64,000 nucleotides of DNA from Io17-Chloro-G2 sp965226825. Lineage in GTDB: Bacteria; Chloroflexota; Dehalococcoidia; Lucifugimonadales; UBA3495. Positions 15,900 to 24,905 of the stretch are shown one piece after another. The stretch is from the NCBI GenBank assembly GCA_965226825.1, contig CBDDED010000003.1:1426001-1490000 (forward strand), read 5' to 3'. How positions within the stretch are numbered: position 1 is the stretch's first letter; the number at the start of each line of letters is the position of its first letter. The translations under genes and the position numbers were made by a program. The notes beneath the pieces are model-generated. The model was not told the DNA's origin. It was given only the letters and a program-made list of their open reading frames with translations, and did no database searches.

Positions 15900-17039
15900 T
15901 TAATTGACGGTTTGCAGGAAGCGCGGCTGTTCGAACGTTCCCTTAACAATGGGCTTGGCGTCCAGTCCCAGCCAGTCCTCCAGTATAGTGCCGTACAGGC
16001 CCCGGTAGTCCAGACTCGGCACCAGGTCACCCTGCTGCAGGTCCTCGGGTTTCCGGGAGGGGTATTCGCCGTACTGGCCGCCCTTGACCGCGTCCCCGAT
16101 GGCGAAGGCCACTCCGCCGGCCCCGTGGTCGGTGCCGGAACCGTTGTCGGCAACCCGGCGTCCGAACTCGGTGAAGAGCAACATGACCACGTTGTCCGCG
16201 GCGTCGTGCTCCCGCAGGTCGGCAAAGAAGTCGGTTATGGCCTGGGACACGTCGGTCCACAGTCCGGCGTGAACGCCCGGTTGGTTGGCGTGGGTATCGA
16301 AGCCCATCTGATCGCAGTAGAAAATGCGGGTGCCCAACCCGGCCAGGTGCACTTTGGCCATGCCCTTGAGCTTTTGGGCGATGTTGGTGTCGGCGTACTC
16401 GACCGAGGAGGAATATTTCTGGGTGGCGACTTTCAGGATGTCGGCCCCGTTCATGGCCTCCAGACCGGTGGAACGCAGGTAATTGGTGACCATGTCGCTG
16501 CCCACGGCCGGCGAGTAAATCCGGGAGAACCGGTCTAGAATCTTGGCCCTCTGCTCCTGCTCCTGAACGTCGGTCAGCAGGCCGTAGGTATCCAGGTTAT
16601 CCACGCAGGCCACCGGCACTCCGGGCGATACCAAAGCGCGGAACAAGGTGTAGCCGAAGCTGACCGTGGTGACGATGTTTTCCTTGTTGGGGTCCAACTC
16701 ACGGGCCGCCAGTCCCAGCCAGCCTTCTTCGCCGTTCTTGTCCGGCTCGCAGGTGTGCCAGATGTCCATCGAGCGGAAGTGGGAGCGCGGCGAGTTGGGG
16801 TAGCCGACGCCGTGGATCATGGCCAGGTCGCCCTGATCGTAAATGTCCTTCATAAGGCCCATGCTGGGATGGAACCCGAATTGGTCGTCGAAACGAATTA
16901 TGTCATCCTCGGGAATTGCCACGTTGGGCCGAACATCCCGGTAAATCGGGTCGTTATAGGGAATAATGGTATTGAGGTAGTCGTTCCCGCCAGAAAGCTG
17001 GAGCACCACCAGCACGGGGTCCTTCTTCGTAGTTGTCAT
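15900..17039 (-). CDS. DUF1501 family protein (alkaline-phosphatase/sulfatase-like fold)
   Basis: 379 residues from the ATG at 17039, preceded by GGAGG. Hallmarks are VLQLSGGNDYLNTIIPYND at the N terminus, RSHFRSMDIWHT, the FDTHANQ motif and FTEFGRRVADNGSGTDHGAGGV in the C-terminal half. DUF1501 proteins adopt a fold related to alkaline phosphatases and sulfatases, and their genes usually neighbour DUF1800, as here (53 bp apart). Most relatives I know carry a twin-arginine signal; this one starts directly at the fold, so it appears cytoplasmic. Substrate unknown. Confidence 0.88.
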   Translation of the reverse strand: MTTTKKDPVLVVLQLSGGNDYLNTIIPYNDPIYRDVRPNVAIPEDDIIRFDDQFGFHPSMGLMKDIYDQGDLAMIHGVGYPNSPRSHFRSMDIWHTCEPDKNGEEGWLGLAARELDPNKENIVTTVSFGYTLFRALVSPGVPVACVDNLDTYGLLTDVQEQEQRAKILDRFSRIYSPAVGSDMVTNYLRSTGLEAMNGADILKVATQKYSSSVEYADTNIAQKLKGMAKVHLAGLGTRIFYCDQMGFDTHANQPGVHAGLWTDVSQAITDFFADLREHDAADNVVMLLFTEFGRRVADNGSGTDHGAGGVAFAIGDAVKGGQYGEYPSRKPEDLQQGDLVPSLDYRGLYGTILEDWLGLDAKPIVKGTFEQPRFLQTVN

Positions 17040-17092
17040 TTCAGCCTCCGTCCAGCGTTGACTTGTTTCTAGTTGAATCAACCGTAGTTGAC

Positions 17093-18490
17093 TTAAGCGT
17101 ATTGGTACTCGGCCACCGAAGCGATCAGCTTCAGCATTTCAGCCACTCTTTTGGTGGAAGCGTCGGCGGCGTCAGGGGTTCCCCAAACCAGAGCACCCTG
17201 TTCTTCGGCGTGATTCACCAGCTGAGATCGGGTTTCCCCCTCCACTTCCAAGGGGCCGACAAGGTCCAGGCAATTGTCCACAAAGTCTTCCGGCGACAAG
17301 TCCCCTTTGGATTTAAGGATGCCGAGTATCGCCTGGATTCCCGGCCGTTCAACGTCGCCCAACATGCCCGCGGCGAAATTTATGCGCTTCATCAGGGCGC
17401 CGCTGTTGACCCACTCCACGCCGGTGTGCCAACCTTCGACGCTGGGCGGGTTCAAGATATCCTGCCCCATGTAACCCGGCTGGCGGGCCATGTTGCCAAT
17501 CCCCGGAGCGGGAAACTCCAAGCCGCCCACAAACCGCAGGGAGCTCACCACTACTTCAGCCGGACTCTTGATCTTGGTGAACCGGGCGTTTTTAAAGAAG
17601 TCGGAGTTAAACAGCACCCTCAGGACTGCCTTGATGTCGTACTTGGAATCGGTGAAGGCCTTGGCTAACGTCTCAATGGCCTCGGGGTCCCGTGGCGGCG
17701 TGACAGACCACGCCGGGACCTGGGCCTCATCGGCGACAAAGAAGTTGTACAGGTGCCGAGCGACGAAACGCGCCGTTGCCGGATGTTCACAGATTATGTC
17801 AATTACGTCTTCACCGTTGAAATTCCCGGTGCGGCCCAAGAACGTCTTTTCCCCGTTGTCGTGGTCGGACTCCAGGTATTCGAACTCCCAGTCGAAGCGG
17901 CCATACAGGCGGGGCGGCAGCTTGGCAAGGGTCCAACCGGTAAACGCTCGAGAGCATTCCCTCACGTCATCTTCCGTATAGTTGCCAACTCCCATGCTGA
18001 AGAGTTCCAGCAACTCACGGCCCCAGTTTTCGTTCACCGCATCAGCGTGGTTCTCGTTGTTGTCCAGCCAGTAAATCATGGCCGGGTCTCTGGCTACGGC
18101 AACCAGGAAATCTCGATAGTTGCCCAGCGCGTGTTCCCGGAACATATCAATCTGGGCGTTCATGACGTTGTAGTGGTCTATTTTCGATTGCCCGGTCGCG
18201 AAAATCTGGTGCCACAGGAGGACCATCTTCTCTTCGAGCGGGCGCTTGGTGGCAATCATGGCGTGGAGCCAGTTGGCGCCGCCCATTCCCGGCAGCGTTA
18301 CCGCTCGGGTAAACTCCGGGTGCAACCGCAAGAATTCGTACCGGTCATAAGGCTCTTCTTTCGGGTCCACCAGGTCTTCAACCGTGGCCTCATATCCCCT
18401 GGCGGCCCTGGCTTCCAATTCTTCCCGGCCCGCGCCAAACCCGGCGCGGCGCATCAAATGCGCCATCAACGCAATATCTTCATCGGCCAT
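17093..18490 (-). CDS. DUF1800 family protein
   Basis: 465 residues from the ATG at 18490, chosen for its AAAGGAG ribosome site; a longer reading frame exists upstream but lacks similarity. Typical DUF1800 blocks: HLMRRAGFGA, WHQIFATGQSKI, ENWGRELLELFSMGVGNY, SRAFTGWT, HLYNFFVAD, FNSDFF and KSPAEVVVSSLR. The biochemical function is unknown; genes are widespread in Planctomycetota, Chloroflexota and Proteobacteria and paired with DUF1501. No signal peptide is present. It is the first gene of the three-gene cluster DUF1800-DUF1501-NHL. A close paralogue lies at 40872. Confidence 0.9.
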   Translation of the reverse strand: MADEDIALMAHLMRRAGFGAGREELEARAARGYEATVEDLVDPKEEPYDRYEFLRLHPEFTRAVTLPGMGGANWLHAMIATKRPLEEKMVLLWHQIFATGQSKIDHYNVMNAQIDMFREHALGNYRDFLVAVARDPAMIYWLDNNENHADAVNENWGRELLELFSMGVGNYTEDDVRECSRAFTGWTLAKLPPRLYGRFDWEFEYLESDHDNGEKTFLGRTGNFNGEDVIDIICEHPATARFVARHLYNFFVADEAQVPAWSVTPPRDPEAIETLAKAFTDSKYDIKAVLRVLFNSDFFKNARFTKIKSPAEVVVSSLRFVGGLEFPAPGIGNMARQPGYMGQDILNPPSVEGWHTGVEWVNSGALMKRINFAAGMLGDVERPGIQAILGILKSKGDLSPEDFVDNCLDLVGPLEVEGETRSQLVNHAEEQGALVWGTPDAADASTKRVAEMLKLIASVAEYQYA

Positions 18491-18780
18491 CTCATACTCC
18501 TTTCGGAATGAATTTGAGAATACGCGGTTACCTATCGTCGCAGGTGTGTGCTGGTTATTGTCTGATTGACGGGCCGACATGTCAATTGTGGAGGGTTATT
18601 TCGGCAGGGTCTTTTCATTTTCCATCCAGACTGGTTTTCAACGCAGGGTGCGCAGGGGGGGTTGGGGACGGGGGACCCGCTTTTGGAAAAGCTGCGCAAA
18701 ACTTTTTTTGTTGGGAGCGGGGGTGAGTGCGGTTGGATAGGCGGCTCAAGGCCTTCCGGCGGGTTTCAGCCAGGAATCTA

Positions 18781-18828
18781 TTGTACAATTGCGCCGGAGA
18801 CTCGGAACTTTTTCGCAGGTTTGTACAA
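18781..18828. promoter_or_regulatory. Pair of TTGTACAA palindromes, candidate operator
   Basis: Two identical 8-bp palindromes TTGTACAA (18781-18788 and 18821-18828) lie exactly 40 bp apart in the 410-bp divergent region between the DUF1800 gene and the decarboxylase-like gene; both are followed by a GCCGG-type tail. Spacing near four helical turns and the location suggest a dimeric regulator site. The remainder of 18491-18900 contains no gene. Confidence 0.35.
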
Positions 18829-18900
18829 CGCCGGGGCATCGCTTTCGCTAACCCCGGCGGCGCACCTGTCGCCCCAACAAATTTCACCAGGAGGAACACT

Positions 18901-19881
18901 ATGGTAGTAAAGCTCATCATGGGATTCGGCAGCAACCCACGGGTCCAACCCCTGAGGGACGGGACGGTCAAACCGGACAGCATCGAATTGGAATTCGTGC
19001 CGTCACGCAACCTGTTCTATCACAACCTGGCCATCGACGACCTGGACTGTTCCGAGATGTCGATTTCCGAGACCATACTCGCCCGGGAACGCACCGACGG
19101 CACCAAGTGGGACTGGACCGTGGCGCCGATATTCATGAGCCGGGCTCATGGCTGGAATGACCTTTGCGTCAGAGCGGATTCGGATATAAATTCCCTGGCC
19201 GACCTGAAAGGCAAACGGGTGGCAACACCGGACTACGACATGACCGCTGCTCTCTGGCTCAGGTGCCTGCTGAAAGACCTTTACGGAATTGAGGCCAGCG
19301 ACATTGACTGGCACAACATCCGTCCCCGCGGGGAAAGCCACGGGATGGAGCTAGGGTTGGACAAGCAGCCGCCGGTGGGCGTGAACGTCACCTGGCACCC
19401 CGAGGGGCTAAACGCGGGCGCGGCGCTGGAAAGCGGGGAAGTGGACGCGGTCCGGGGTCTGCCCGCCTCCCAAGAGGTGGGGAATTCCAAGATTCGCCGG
19501 TTGCTGCCAGACAGCGGGAAAGCGGTAATCAGCGAGCATTATCAAAAGACCGGGTTCCACCATACCAACCACCACGTGATAATTCAGAACCGCATCGTGA
19601 GGGAGAATCCCTGGGTGCCCATGGAACTTTACAGGGCGTTCCAAAGGTCCAAGGAGATAGCCTTCCAGCGGGCCCGCCAGCAGGAATCGTCCTACCTATA
19701 CTTCCAGAACGCCGAGTTCCAGGAGCAGGCGGCGGTGTTCGGCGCCGACCCGTACCCCTTCGGCATCAAGAACATGCGGCCAATGCTGGACCGGTTGTTC
19801 CAGGGCTCATTGGAGCAGGGACTGATCACCAAGCCCATCACGGCCGAGGACGTTTACCATCCGACGACCCTGGATACCTAG
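18901..19881 (+). CDS. 4,5-dihydroxyphthalate decarboxylase-like protein (NMT1/periplasmic-binding fold)
   Basis: 326 residues from the ATG at 18901, with AGGAGGAACACT immediately before it; the frame is open upstream without similarity. The pattern ECD-like SEMSISETILAR, AHGWNDLCVRADSDI, SLADLKGKRVATPDY and TAALWLRCLLKDLYG matches the Pht5-type 4,5-dihydroxyphthalate decarboxylase family, which has a type 2 periplasmic-binding fold but is cytoplasmic; no signal peptide is seen here. Several relatives are annotated only as ABC substrate-binding proteins, so the decarboxylase call is tentative. Phthalate-dioxygenase-like and Pht4-like genes at 52-60 kb fit an aromatic-acid theme but are not linked to it. 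Confidence 0.72.
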   Translation: MVVKLIMGFGSNPRVQPLRDGTVKPDSIELEFVPSRNLFYHNLAIDDLDCSEMSISETILARERTDGTKWDWTVAPIFMSRAHGWNDLCVRADSDINSLADLKGKRVATPDYDMTAALWLRCLLKDLYGIEASDIDWHNIRPRGESHGMELGLDKQPPVGVNVTWHPEGLNAGAALESGEVDAVRGLPASQEVGNSKIRRLLPDSGKAVISEHYQKTGFHHTNHHVIIQNRIVRENPWVPMELYRAFQRSKEIAFQRARQQESSYLYFQNAEFQEQAAVFGADPYPFGIKNMRPMLDRLFQGSLEQGLITKPITAEDVYHPTTLDT

Positions 19882-19902
19882 GACCCGACCCTCGGATTCG
19901 GC

Positions 19903-20018
19903 AGCGGATTGGGCAAGCCAATCCGCTAACCAATTAGATTCAATATCCGGGAAGCGCCGCCGACGGGCCAGGCACCCACACGCAATAGACCACGGCTGCC
20001 TGCCTTCCGTGTGGGTGC
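19903..20018. other. Two intergenic hairpins after the decarboxylase-like gene
   Basis: A 10-bp stem AGCGGATTGG / CCAATCCGCT with a 5-nt loop (19903-19927), then an 11-bp inverted repeat GCACCCACACG / CGTGTGGGTGC with a 25-nt loop (19972-20018). Neither has a T-run. They may terminate or stabilise the upstream transcript. The rest of 19882-20381 has no recognisable gene apart from the repeat fragment at 20256. Confidence 0.45.
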
Positions 20019-20255
20019 TCGTCATGACAACTACATTCTTGAGGTAACAGGGGGTCTCTCATCTAAATTGATGACTGACCCCTCTTCTTTGACTGTGCCC
20101 AACTCCCTTGCTTCGATCCACCGCGGACATGCTCAGTCCTTGTTGTATTGCAAACGAGCGCTGGCGGCGTGGAGGTGGTTATGAGGCACTATCCACGGAG
20201 GGCGACCTGCAAGCACACGGCGTTTCCTTGTTGCCATGAACGTGTCGGTCCACGG

Positions 20256-20300
20256 AAGGGGCTCTGGATTCCCGCTGCGACGAGAATGACGGGCGGTGGG
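20256..20300 (+). repeat. Fragment of the dispersed intergenic repeat
   Basis: The stretch around GGGCTCTGGATTCCCGCTGC, then GACGAGAATGACGGGCGG, matches the internal part of the MITE-like elements at 23533 and 57410 and the fragment at 37738. It lacks the terminal inverted repeats, so it is a partial or older copy. Confidence 0.65.
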
Positions 20301-20381
20301 AGCCGGCGATTCCTCGGGTTTTAGAATGCGATAGTCCGACCTACATCGTTGGATCCCATGTTGGTCGATATGGCGTCGCGA

Positions 20382-21503
20382 TCAAAACTCCCTGATTTGG
20401 GGCAGGACTTCCCGTCCGAACAACTCTATCTCGTTCATCACTTCCTGATGGCTGATGCCCGGCTGCTGGAAACCAAAGTCCACAACCCCGATGCCGCATT
20501 GGTCATGGAACTCCTTCAACTGCTGAACCACAGTGTCCGGCCCGCCGATGAAGCTTACCAAGCGCCTGGCATCCCTGACCGAGTCGGTTTGCGTCGAGGG
20601 GGCGGCCGGCGACGGACTGTCCGCGGCGCGGAGGTCGAAGGTCCGCCCGGCGCGGGCAGCGTGCACCTGCCGGTCGATGTTCCGGCCCATTGATGTCCCG
20701 CGCCCTCCGGCGCCCGAACCCATGAGTTCCAGCAGTCTTTCCGCCTGTTGGTCAGTTTCACCGAGACAGATGCTGCCCCGGTACGCCACCTGGTCGGGTT
20801 CCGGCTGCCAGCCTGCTTCCTGACACCATTGCCGATACTGGTCGGTGACCACGGCAACGTGGTCAACCCTGTCGTAGGAAACGCCCAAACCCAGGCGGCG
20901 GTCGGCGGCGAAACGGACCGTGTCTTCGCTCCGGGACGCCACCAATACCGGAGGCATGGGTTGCTGCACCGGCTTGGGCCAAACCGACACGGTGCGGTAC
21001 TGATAGTACCGGCCTTCCCAGCCAAAGGGCTGAGGCTCGGTCAGGGCCTTGAAAACCAGGTCCATCCCCTCCAGAAGCCTGGCCCGGCCCTCCGCGGGAT
21101 TCACGCCATACACCTGGTCTTCAGTCACGACGCCTCGCATGAACGCCGCGATGACCCGCCCACCGGTGAGAATGTCCAGCATCCCGATTTCCTCGGCGGC
21201 GCGGACGGGATTGAGCAGGGGCAGCAATTGGCCCAAGAGGGCGATTTTAGCCGTCTTGCACCGTTCCGCCACGGCCGCCGCCATGACCACCGGGTTGGGA
21301 GTGGTCCGGTTGCCGGAGTAGTGGTGCTCCGACAGGCTAATCCAGTCAAAGCCAACCGATTCTGCGAATTCGCACTCCTCCATGCCATCCCGGTAGGTCT
21401 GCATCGAAATCTTGGGGTCTTGATAGCTGGGTGGAGCGGGCCAACCGGCGGGGTACTTATGCCGTTCCGCATACCCCATTGAACCGAAATAAGATGCCTT
21501 CAT
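20382..21503 (-). CDS. LLM-class flavin-dependent oxidoreductase (luciferase-like)
   Basis: 373 residues with the bacterial luciferase-like TIM-barrel pattern: ECEFAESVGFDWISLSEHHYS early, LGQLLPLLNPVRAAEEIGMLD in the next strand-helix, GGRVIAAFMRG, and the C-terminal FIGGPDTVVQQLKEF with the cofactor-phosphate binding turn. Members use FMNH2 or F420 to oxidise alkanes, aldehydes, EDTA-like compounds or dibenzothiophene; the substrate cannot be told. It follows the amidohydrolase and cupin genes in the same direction (gaps of 60 and 251 bp), so it may be the third gene of that unit. A 15-bp tandem repeat lies right upstream. Confidence 0.85.
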   Translation of the reverse strand: MKASYFGSMGYAERHKYPAGWPAPPSYQDPKISMQTYRDGMEECEFAESVGFDWISLSEHHYSGNRTTPNPVVMAAAVAERCKTAKIALLGQLLPLLNPVRAAEEIGMLDILTGGRVIAAFMRGVVTEDQVYGVNPAEGRARLLEGMDLVFKALTEPQPFGWEGRYYQYRTVSVWPKPVQQPMPPVLVASRSEDTVRFAADRRLGLGVSYDRVDHVAVVTDQYRQWCQEAGWQPEPDQVAYRGSICLGETDQQAERLLELMGSGAGGRGTSMGRNIDRQVHAARAGRTFDLRAADSPSPAAPSTQTDSVRDARRLVSFIGGPDTVVQQLKEFHDQCGIGVVDFGFQQPGISHQEVMNEIELFGREVLPQIREF

Positions 21504-21510
21504 TAACCAT

Positions 21511-21540
21511 CCTCAATTGTTCCGGCCTCAATTGTTCCGG
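21511..21540. repeat. 15-bp perfect tandem repeat upstream of the LLM oxidoreductase
   Basis: CCTCAATTGTTCCGG occurs twice head to tail (21511-21525, 21526-21540), just upstream of the minus-strand start codon at 21503. It contains the palindrome CAATTG and could be an operator or a replication-slippage product. Confidence 0.6.
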
Positions 21541-21754
21541 CGGCGCTAGTTGCCGCTCACCACGTTGGGATTGGCCCTCGCACCGAAAGCACGGTGATAC
21601 CCGGGTGAACATGGGCGGCCACCGTTGCAGGATCAGCCTCCAGCGGGACCCAAAGCCAGGATCCAACGTATGGACGAGGTCGCCAAACTCCAGCACCTCT
21701 GCGGCCGCGCCGCATTAGGCTGCTTCGTCTCCGGTCTGCCGGGTTTCCTGTAGG

Positions 21755-22213
21755 TTACCGGCCGAAAAATCGGCCCGGTACCGCCACACCGTCCACGTGG
21801 TGGTTCTCTACAGCGTTTCCTGCGAGAGGTTTTCCGTCAGCGCCGAGCCGGGAGTCGCCCTGCTGCCCTCCACGGGCTCCTGCGCCCATCCGCAGCAGGA
21901 ACAGGTTCTCGCCCCCGGTGTTCAGGTAGCGGTAATAGGAGCCCTTGGGCAGCATGATGCCCTGATACTTCTCCAGGACCGTTTCGTTGCCCTGCTCGTC
22001 GAAGAAGGTGACCTGCCCCTCAAGAACGACGAAGGCGTGGTCCTCGGTGACGTGGGTGTGAATGGCGTTTTCACCGCCCTCAGCGTTAGTCTTCAGGCTG
22101 AGCCACAGGTCTTCGGTCTCCGCCAAGGGGATGTTAATCCTTCCTGCAGAGAGGTAGGGCGACTCGAGGGAGAACACAGACGCTTTCGGGGTTGTTTGAG
22201 TTTCACTGGCCAT
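21755..22213 (-). CDS. Cupin-domain protein
   Basis: 152 residues with one cupin barrel. Motif 1 is ENAIHTHVTEDHAFVVLEG (H52, H54, E57, G66), matching G-x5-H-x-H-x(3,4)-E-x6-G. In motif 2 (LPKGSYYRYLN) the usual metal-binding histidine is replaced by Y94, so metal binding may be three-coordinate or altered. The C-terminal 40 residues are Gly-rich and probably disordered. Small cupins act as dioxygenases, isomerases or sensors. It sits between an amidohydrolase gene 60 bp upstream and the LLM oxidoreductase, suggesting a shared catabolic unit. Confidence 0.8.
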   Translation of the reverse strand: MASETQTTPKASVFSLESPYLSAGRINIPLAETEDLWLSLKTNAEGGENAIHTHVTEDHAFVVLEGQVTFFDEQGNETVLEKYQGIMLPKGSYYRYLNTGGENLFLLRMGAGARGGQQGDSRLGADGKPLAGNAVENHHVDGVAVPGRFFGR

Positions 22214-22273
22214 GACGCACCATCCTAAAATCGTAATGGGTCGGGTACAGCGGCGGGCCCGGAGTGTGGCTGA

Positions 22274-23335
22274 CTACTCCGGATTTCGGGACACCGGCGG
22301 CAGGTCGTAAAGGCGGACCACGTTTTCCCTGACCACCTTGCCAAAGACTTCGGGCTCCAGATGACCAAGGTCACGAGCAATGAGTTCCCGGGAATTCGGC
22401 CAGGTCGAGGCCCCGTGGGGATAGTCGTTGGACCACATCCAGTTGTCCCGCCCCCAGAAAGAGACCGCCTGCGCACCGGGGAGGTCGTCGATAAACGTTG
22501 CGTAAACCTGCCGGTTGACATAGAAGCTGGGCGGTTGGTCAATGGGAACAGGGCGGTCGGAGCCAAAACGTTGAGCGTACCGGTCCCACTGGTAGGACAG
22601 GAACGGAATCCAGCCGACTTCATTTTCAACGAGCACGAATTTCAGGTTGGGGAAACGCTGCAACGCCCCGGAGAACACCAGGTCAAAAACAGTGGTCATC
22701 GCGTCGTGAACCTTGGTGTTCACGCTGTTGCGGTGGGACTCAATGGGCGTGCGGGGGCCGCGCTGGCTGCTATAGTTGAACCCGCTGAGGATGTGCAGGC
22801 TCACCGGCATTTCCAGATCCTCAGCAGCGGCCCACAAGTCGTCGTAGTGACCGGTGGTGAAACGCAGATGCTCCGGCGGCACCTGCCAGATGAGGGCTCC
22901 CTTGAGGCCCATTTTCTTGCAACGTTCCAACTCGCGTATGGCGTTGGGAATGTTGTAGCAAGAAATCATGGGCGCTCCCCAAAGCCGGTCCGGAGCGTCA
23001 GAACAATACTCGGCCATGTAATCGTTGCCGATGCGGAAAGCGGTTTCCTGCGCCTCCTGGTTTTCCACGGCGAACAGGCGGAGGCCGAGGGTGGGATACA
23101 AAAACTCTCCGCTCACGCCGTCGGAGGCCATCTCCTTGACCCTTTCACCGGGATCTGTGCCTCCGGGCTTATTGCCGGGTGCGTGACCAGGGAATTCCGG
23201 GATTTCGGACCGCAGGTTTGCCGGCATTTGCCGGGCCCATAGGTCCACCGGCTCCAGGATGTGGGAGTCAGCAGAGATCAGCACTGTTTCCGTAGGCTCC
23301 CAAACCCGCTCGGACTCTCGGGTGGTAGTGGCCAT
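22274..23335 (-). CDS. Amidohydrolase family 2 (ACMSD-like) hydrolase/decarboxylase
   Basis: 353 residues. Family hallmarks are LISADSHILEP (metal D-x-H), an ALIWQVPPEH strand, SLHIL for the central His, VENEVGWIPF, and the C-terminal MWSNDYPHGASTWPNS. Compared with its paralogue at 3817, the last motif has SND instead of SSD but keeps the metal Asp. The start ATG at 23335 is preceded by GGAGAGGAGG. It is probably the first gene of the amidohydrolase-cupin-LLM unit. A MITE-like element lies upstream at 23533. Confidence 0.85.
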   Translation of the reverse strand: MATTTRESERVWEPTETVLISADSHILEPVDLWARQMPANLRSEIPEFPGHAPGNKPGGTDPGERVKEMASDGVSGEFLYPTLGLRLFAVENQEAQETAFRIGNDYMAEYCSDAPDRLWGAPMISCYNIPNAIRELERCKKMGLKGALIWQVPPEHLRFTTGHYDDLWAAAEDLEMPVSLHILSGFNYSSQRGPRTPIESHRNSVNTKVHDAMTTVFDLVFSGALQRFPNLKFVLVENEVGWIPFLSYQWDRYAQRFGSDRPVPIDQPPSFYVNRQVYATFIDDLPGAQAVSFWGRDNWMWSNDYPHGASTWPNSRELIARDLGHLEPEVFGKVVRENVVRLYDLPPVSRNPE

Positions 23336-23532
23336 GGAAGAAACCTCCTCTCCCGGTTTTGGCCCCCTTGAACGATCAGTTGAAGGATCGGTTGAACGGT
23401 CAGTGCTAACCGCGGGCCCGGCCGCGGGCTAGTTGGTGGCACCGTCATGGTCGGTTTGACCGTCCGGGAGCCTCTGTTGGAACCGAGTATGCCCCATAAA
23501 AGACCGGCCCGCAAGAACAGGCGGGGCCCGAG

Positions 23533-23804
23533 TAGGGTCTTTCGATTTTCCCCCGTCATTCTCGCCGCAGCGGGAATCCAGAACCCTGACTATGTGCCAA
23601 GACGGTTATGCCAACTAAGACGCACCGGGTGGACAGGTCGACGTCCCACCGGGAACATTCCTGCAGATACGCACCAGGTTGGATGGGGAAAAGGGCTCTG
23701 GATTCCCGCTGCGGCGATAATGACGGAAGTAGGAGTCAAGATGGGCTCCAGATTCCTGTTGCCGCAAGAGCCATGGGGGATTCTATGATAATCGAAAGAC
23801 CTTA
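23533..23804. mobile_element. MITE-like element, copy A
   Basis: 272 bp bounded by TAGGGTCTTTCGATT and AATCGAAAGACCTTA, nearly perfect 15-bp terminal inverted repeats. The flanks carry a 10-bp direct repeat with one mismatch (GGGGCCCGAG at 23523-23532, GGGGCCTGAG at 23805-23814), as expected of a target-site duplication. It has no transposase gene; short frames inside are not credible. It shares most of its sequence with copy B at 57410 and contains an internal inverted repeat based on GCGGGAATCCAGA / TCTGGATTCCCGC. It occupies most of the 23336-24012 intergenic stretch. Confidence 0.8.
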
Positions 23805-24012
23805 GGGGCCTGAGGCCCTTCTGCCACGCAGAGAGACGTGTATGGGCGGGTTGGATATAATCTCGGGTGCGATTGCCCAGCCCAATTCCGTGGGAGGTTT
23901 GTGAGACCCTGGACCATGTTCCAGATTTCCGCGCCGCAATTGACGCAATTCACGACCCAAGCTAACAACCCGGGCGTACAACTAGCTGCTTCTGATAGGA
24001 GGGGCTGGCCTA

Positions 24013-24789
24013 ATGCCATACGTAGAGCTACCCGGAGTTGACCTATTGTTCCAGGACACCGGCGGCAACGGCGCGCCGGTGGTCTTCTTGCATGCCGCCT
24101 CGGGCACCAGCGATTGTTGGGTCAATCAGACGCCTGCATTCACCGCCGCCGGCTTCCGGTGCGTGGCCTACGACCGGAGAGGTTGGGGGAGGTCCCGCCC
24201 AACCCCAACGGGAACGCAGCCCGGCGACCCAAGCGGAGACTTACATGGTCTGGTGGAACACCTGGGACTGGACCGCTGCCACCTGGTGGCCACGGCAGCG
24301 GGAGGCATCGTCGGGTTGGACTATGCGTTAACCCATCCGGAACGGGTCAGAAGCCTGGTGGCCGCCAACACCATAGGCGGGGTGCAGGACCCGGAATACC
24401 TGGAGGTCCAACAACGGTTGCGTCCGCCGGAGATTCAAAACCTGCCGGTGGAGCTGCGGGAGGTGGGCCCGTCTTACCGAGGCATGAATCCCGAAGGGGT
24501 AAGCCGCTGGCTGGAGATCGAGAACGCCACCCGGCCCGATGGGGTGCATGGTCTCAGACAGCCGCCGTTAGTCCCAATAACCTACGAGCGGCTGGAGAGC
24601 ATGTCGGTCCCGGTGCTGGCCCTGTTGGGAGGCGCGGACTTGCTTTCGCCGCCGGCGTTGATGCGGCTGTTCGCGGCTCGAATACCCGGCTGTCAAATTG
24701 AATCGGTCCCCGAGGCGGGGCACTCCGCTTTCTGGGAGCAGCCGCATACGTGGAACCGGCTGGTGCTGGAGTTCATCGGCCAGCGGTAG
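24013..24789 (+). CDS. Alpha/beta-hydrolase fold protein lacking the serine nucleophile
   Basis: 258 residues with the usual fold: VVFLHAASGTSDCW with the oxyanion-hole HxxxG-like turn, YDRRGWGRS, a nucleophile elbow, an acid strand LALLGGADLLSP and the catalytic His in EAGHSAFW. The elbow reads LVATAAGG (residues 91-98), so the nucleophile position of GxSxG is A95 and the first Gly is Ala. This predicts loss of ordinary esterase chemistry; the protein may use cofactor-independent chemistry through the His-Asp pair, bind ligands, or be decaying. AGGAGGGG precedes the ATG. It converges with the dienelactone hydrolase gene across a shared terminator. Confidence 0.85.
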   Translation: MPYVELPGVDLLFQDTGGNGAPVVFLHAASGTSDCWVNQTPAFTAAGFRCVAYDRRGWGRSRPTPTGTQPGDPSGDLHGLVEHLGLDRCHLVATAAGGIVGLDYALTHPERVRSLVAANTIGGVQDPEYLEVQQRLRPPEIQNLPVELREVGPSYRGMNPEGVSRWLEIENATRPDGVHGLRQPPLVPITYERLESMSVPVLALLGGADLLSPPALMRLFAARIPGCQIESVPEAGHSAFWEQPHTWNRLVLEFIGQR

Positions 24790-24832
24790 GTCGGTTTTGC
24801 CGTACCGACTTTAGGGGTTAGATCCACATAGG

Positions 24833-24870
24833 TAAGGCCGGACCATCCAAGCGAGAGGGTCCGGCCTTTA
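24833..24870. terminator. Bidirectional terminator between convergent hydrolase genes
   Basis: The stem TAAGGCCGGACC (24833-24844) pairs with GGTCCGGCCTTTA (24858-24870) around a 13-nt loop. It serves the plus-strand gene ending at 24789 and the minus-strand gene ending at 24906. Confidence 0.75.
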
Positions 24871-24905
24871 CCCTGGTTTACCCGGCGCAATCCTGGGGTT
24901 TTGGT

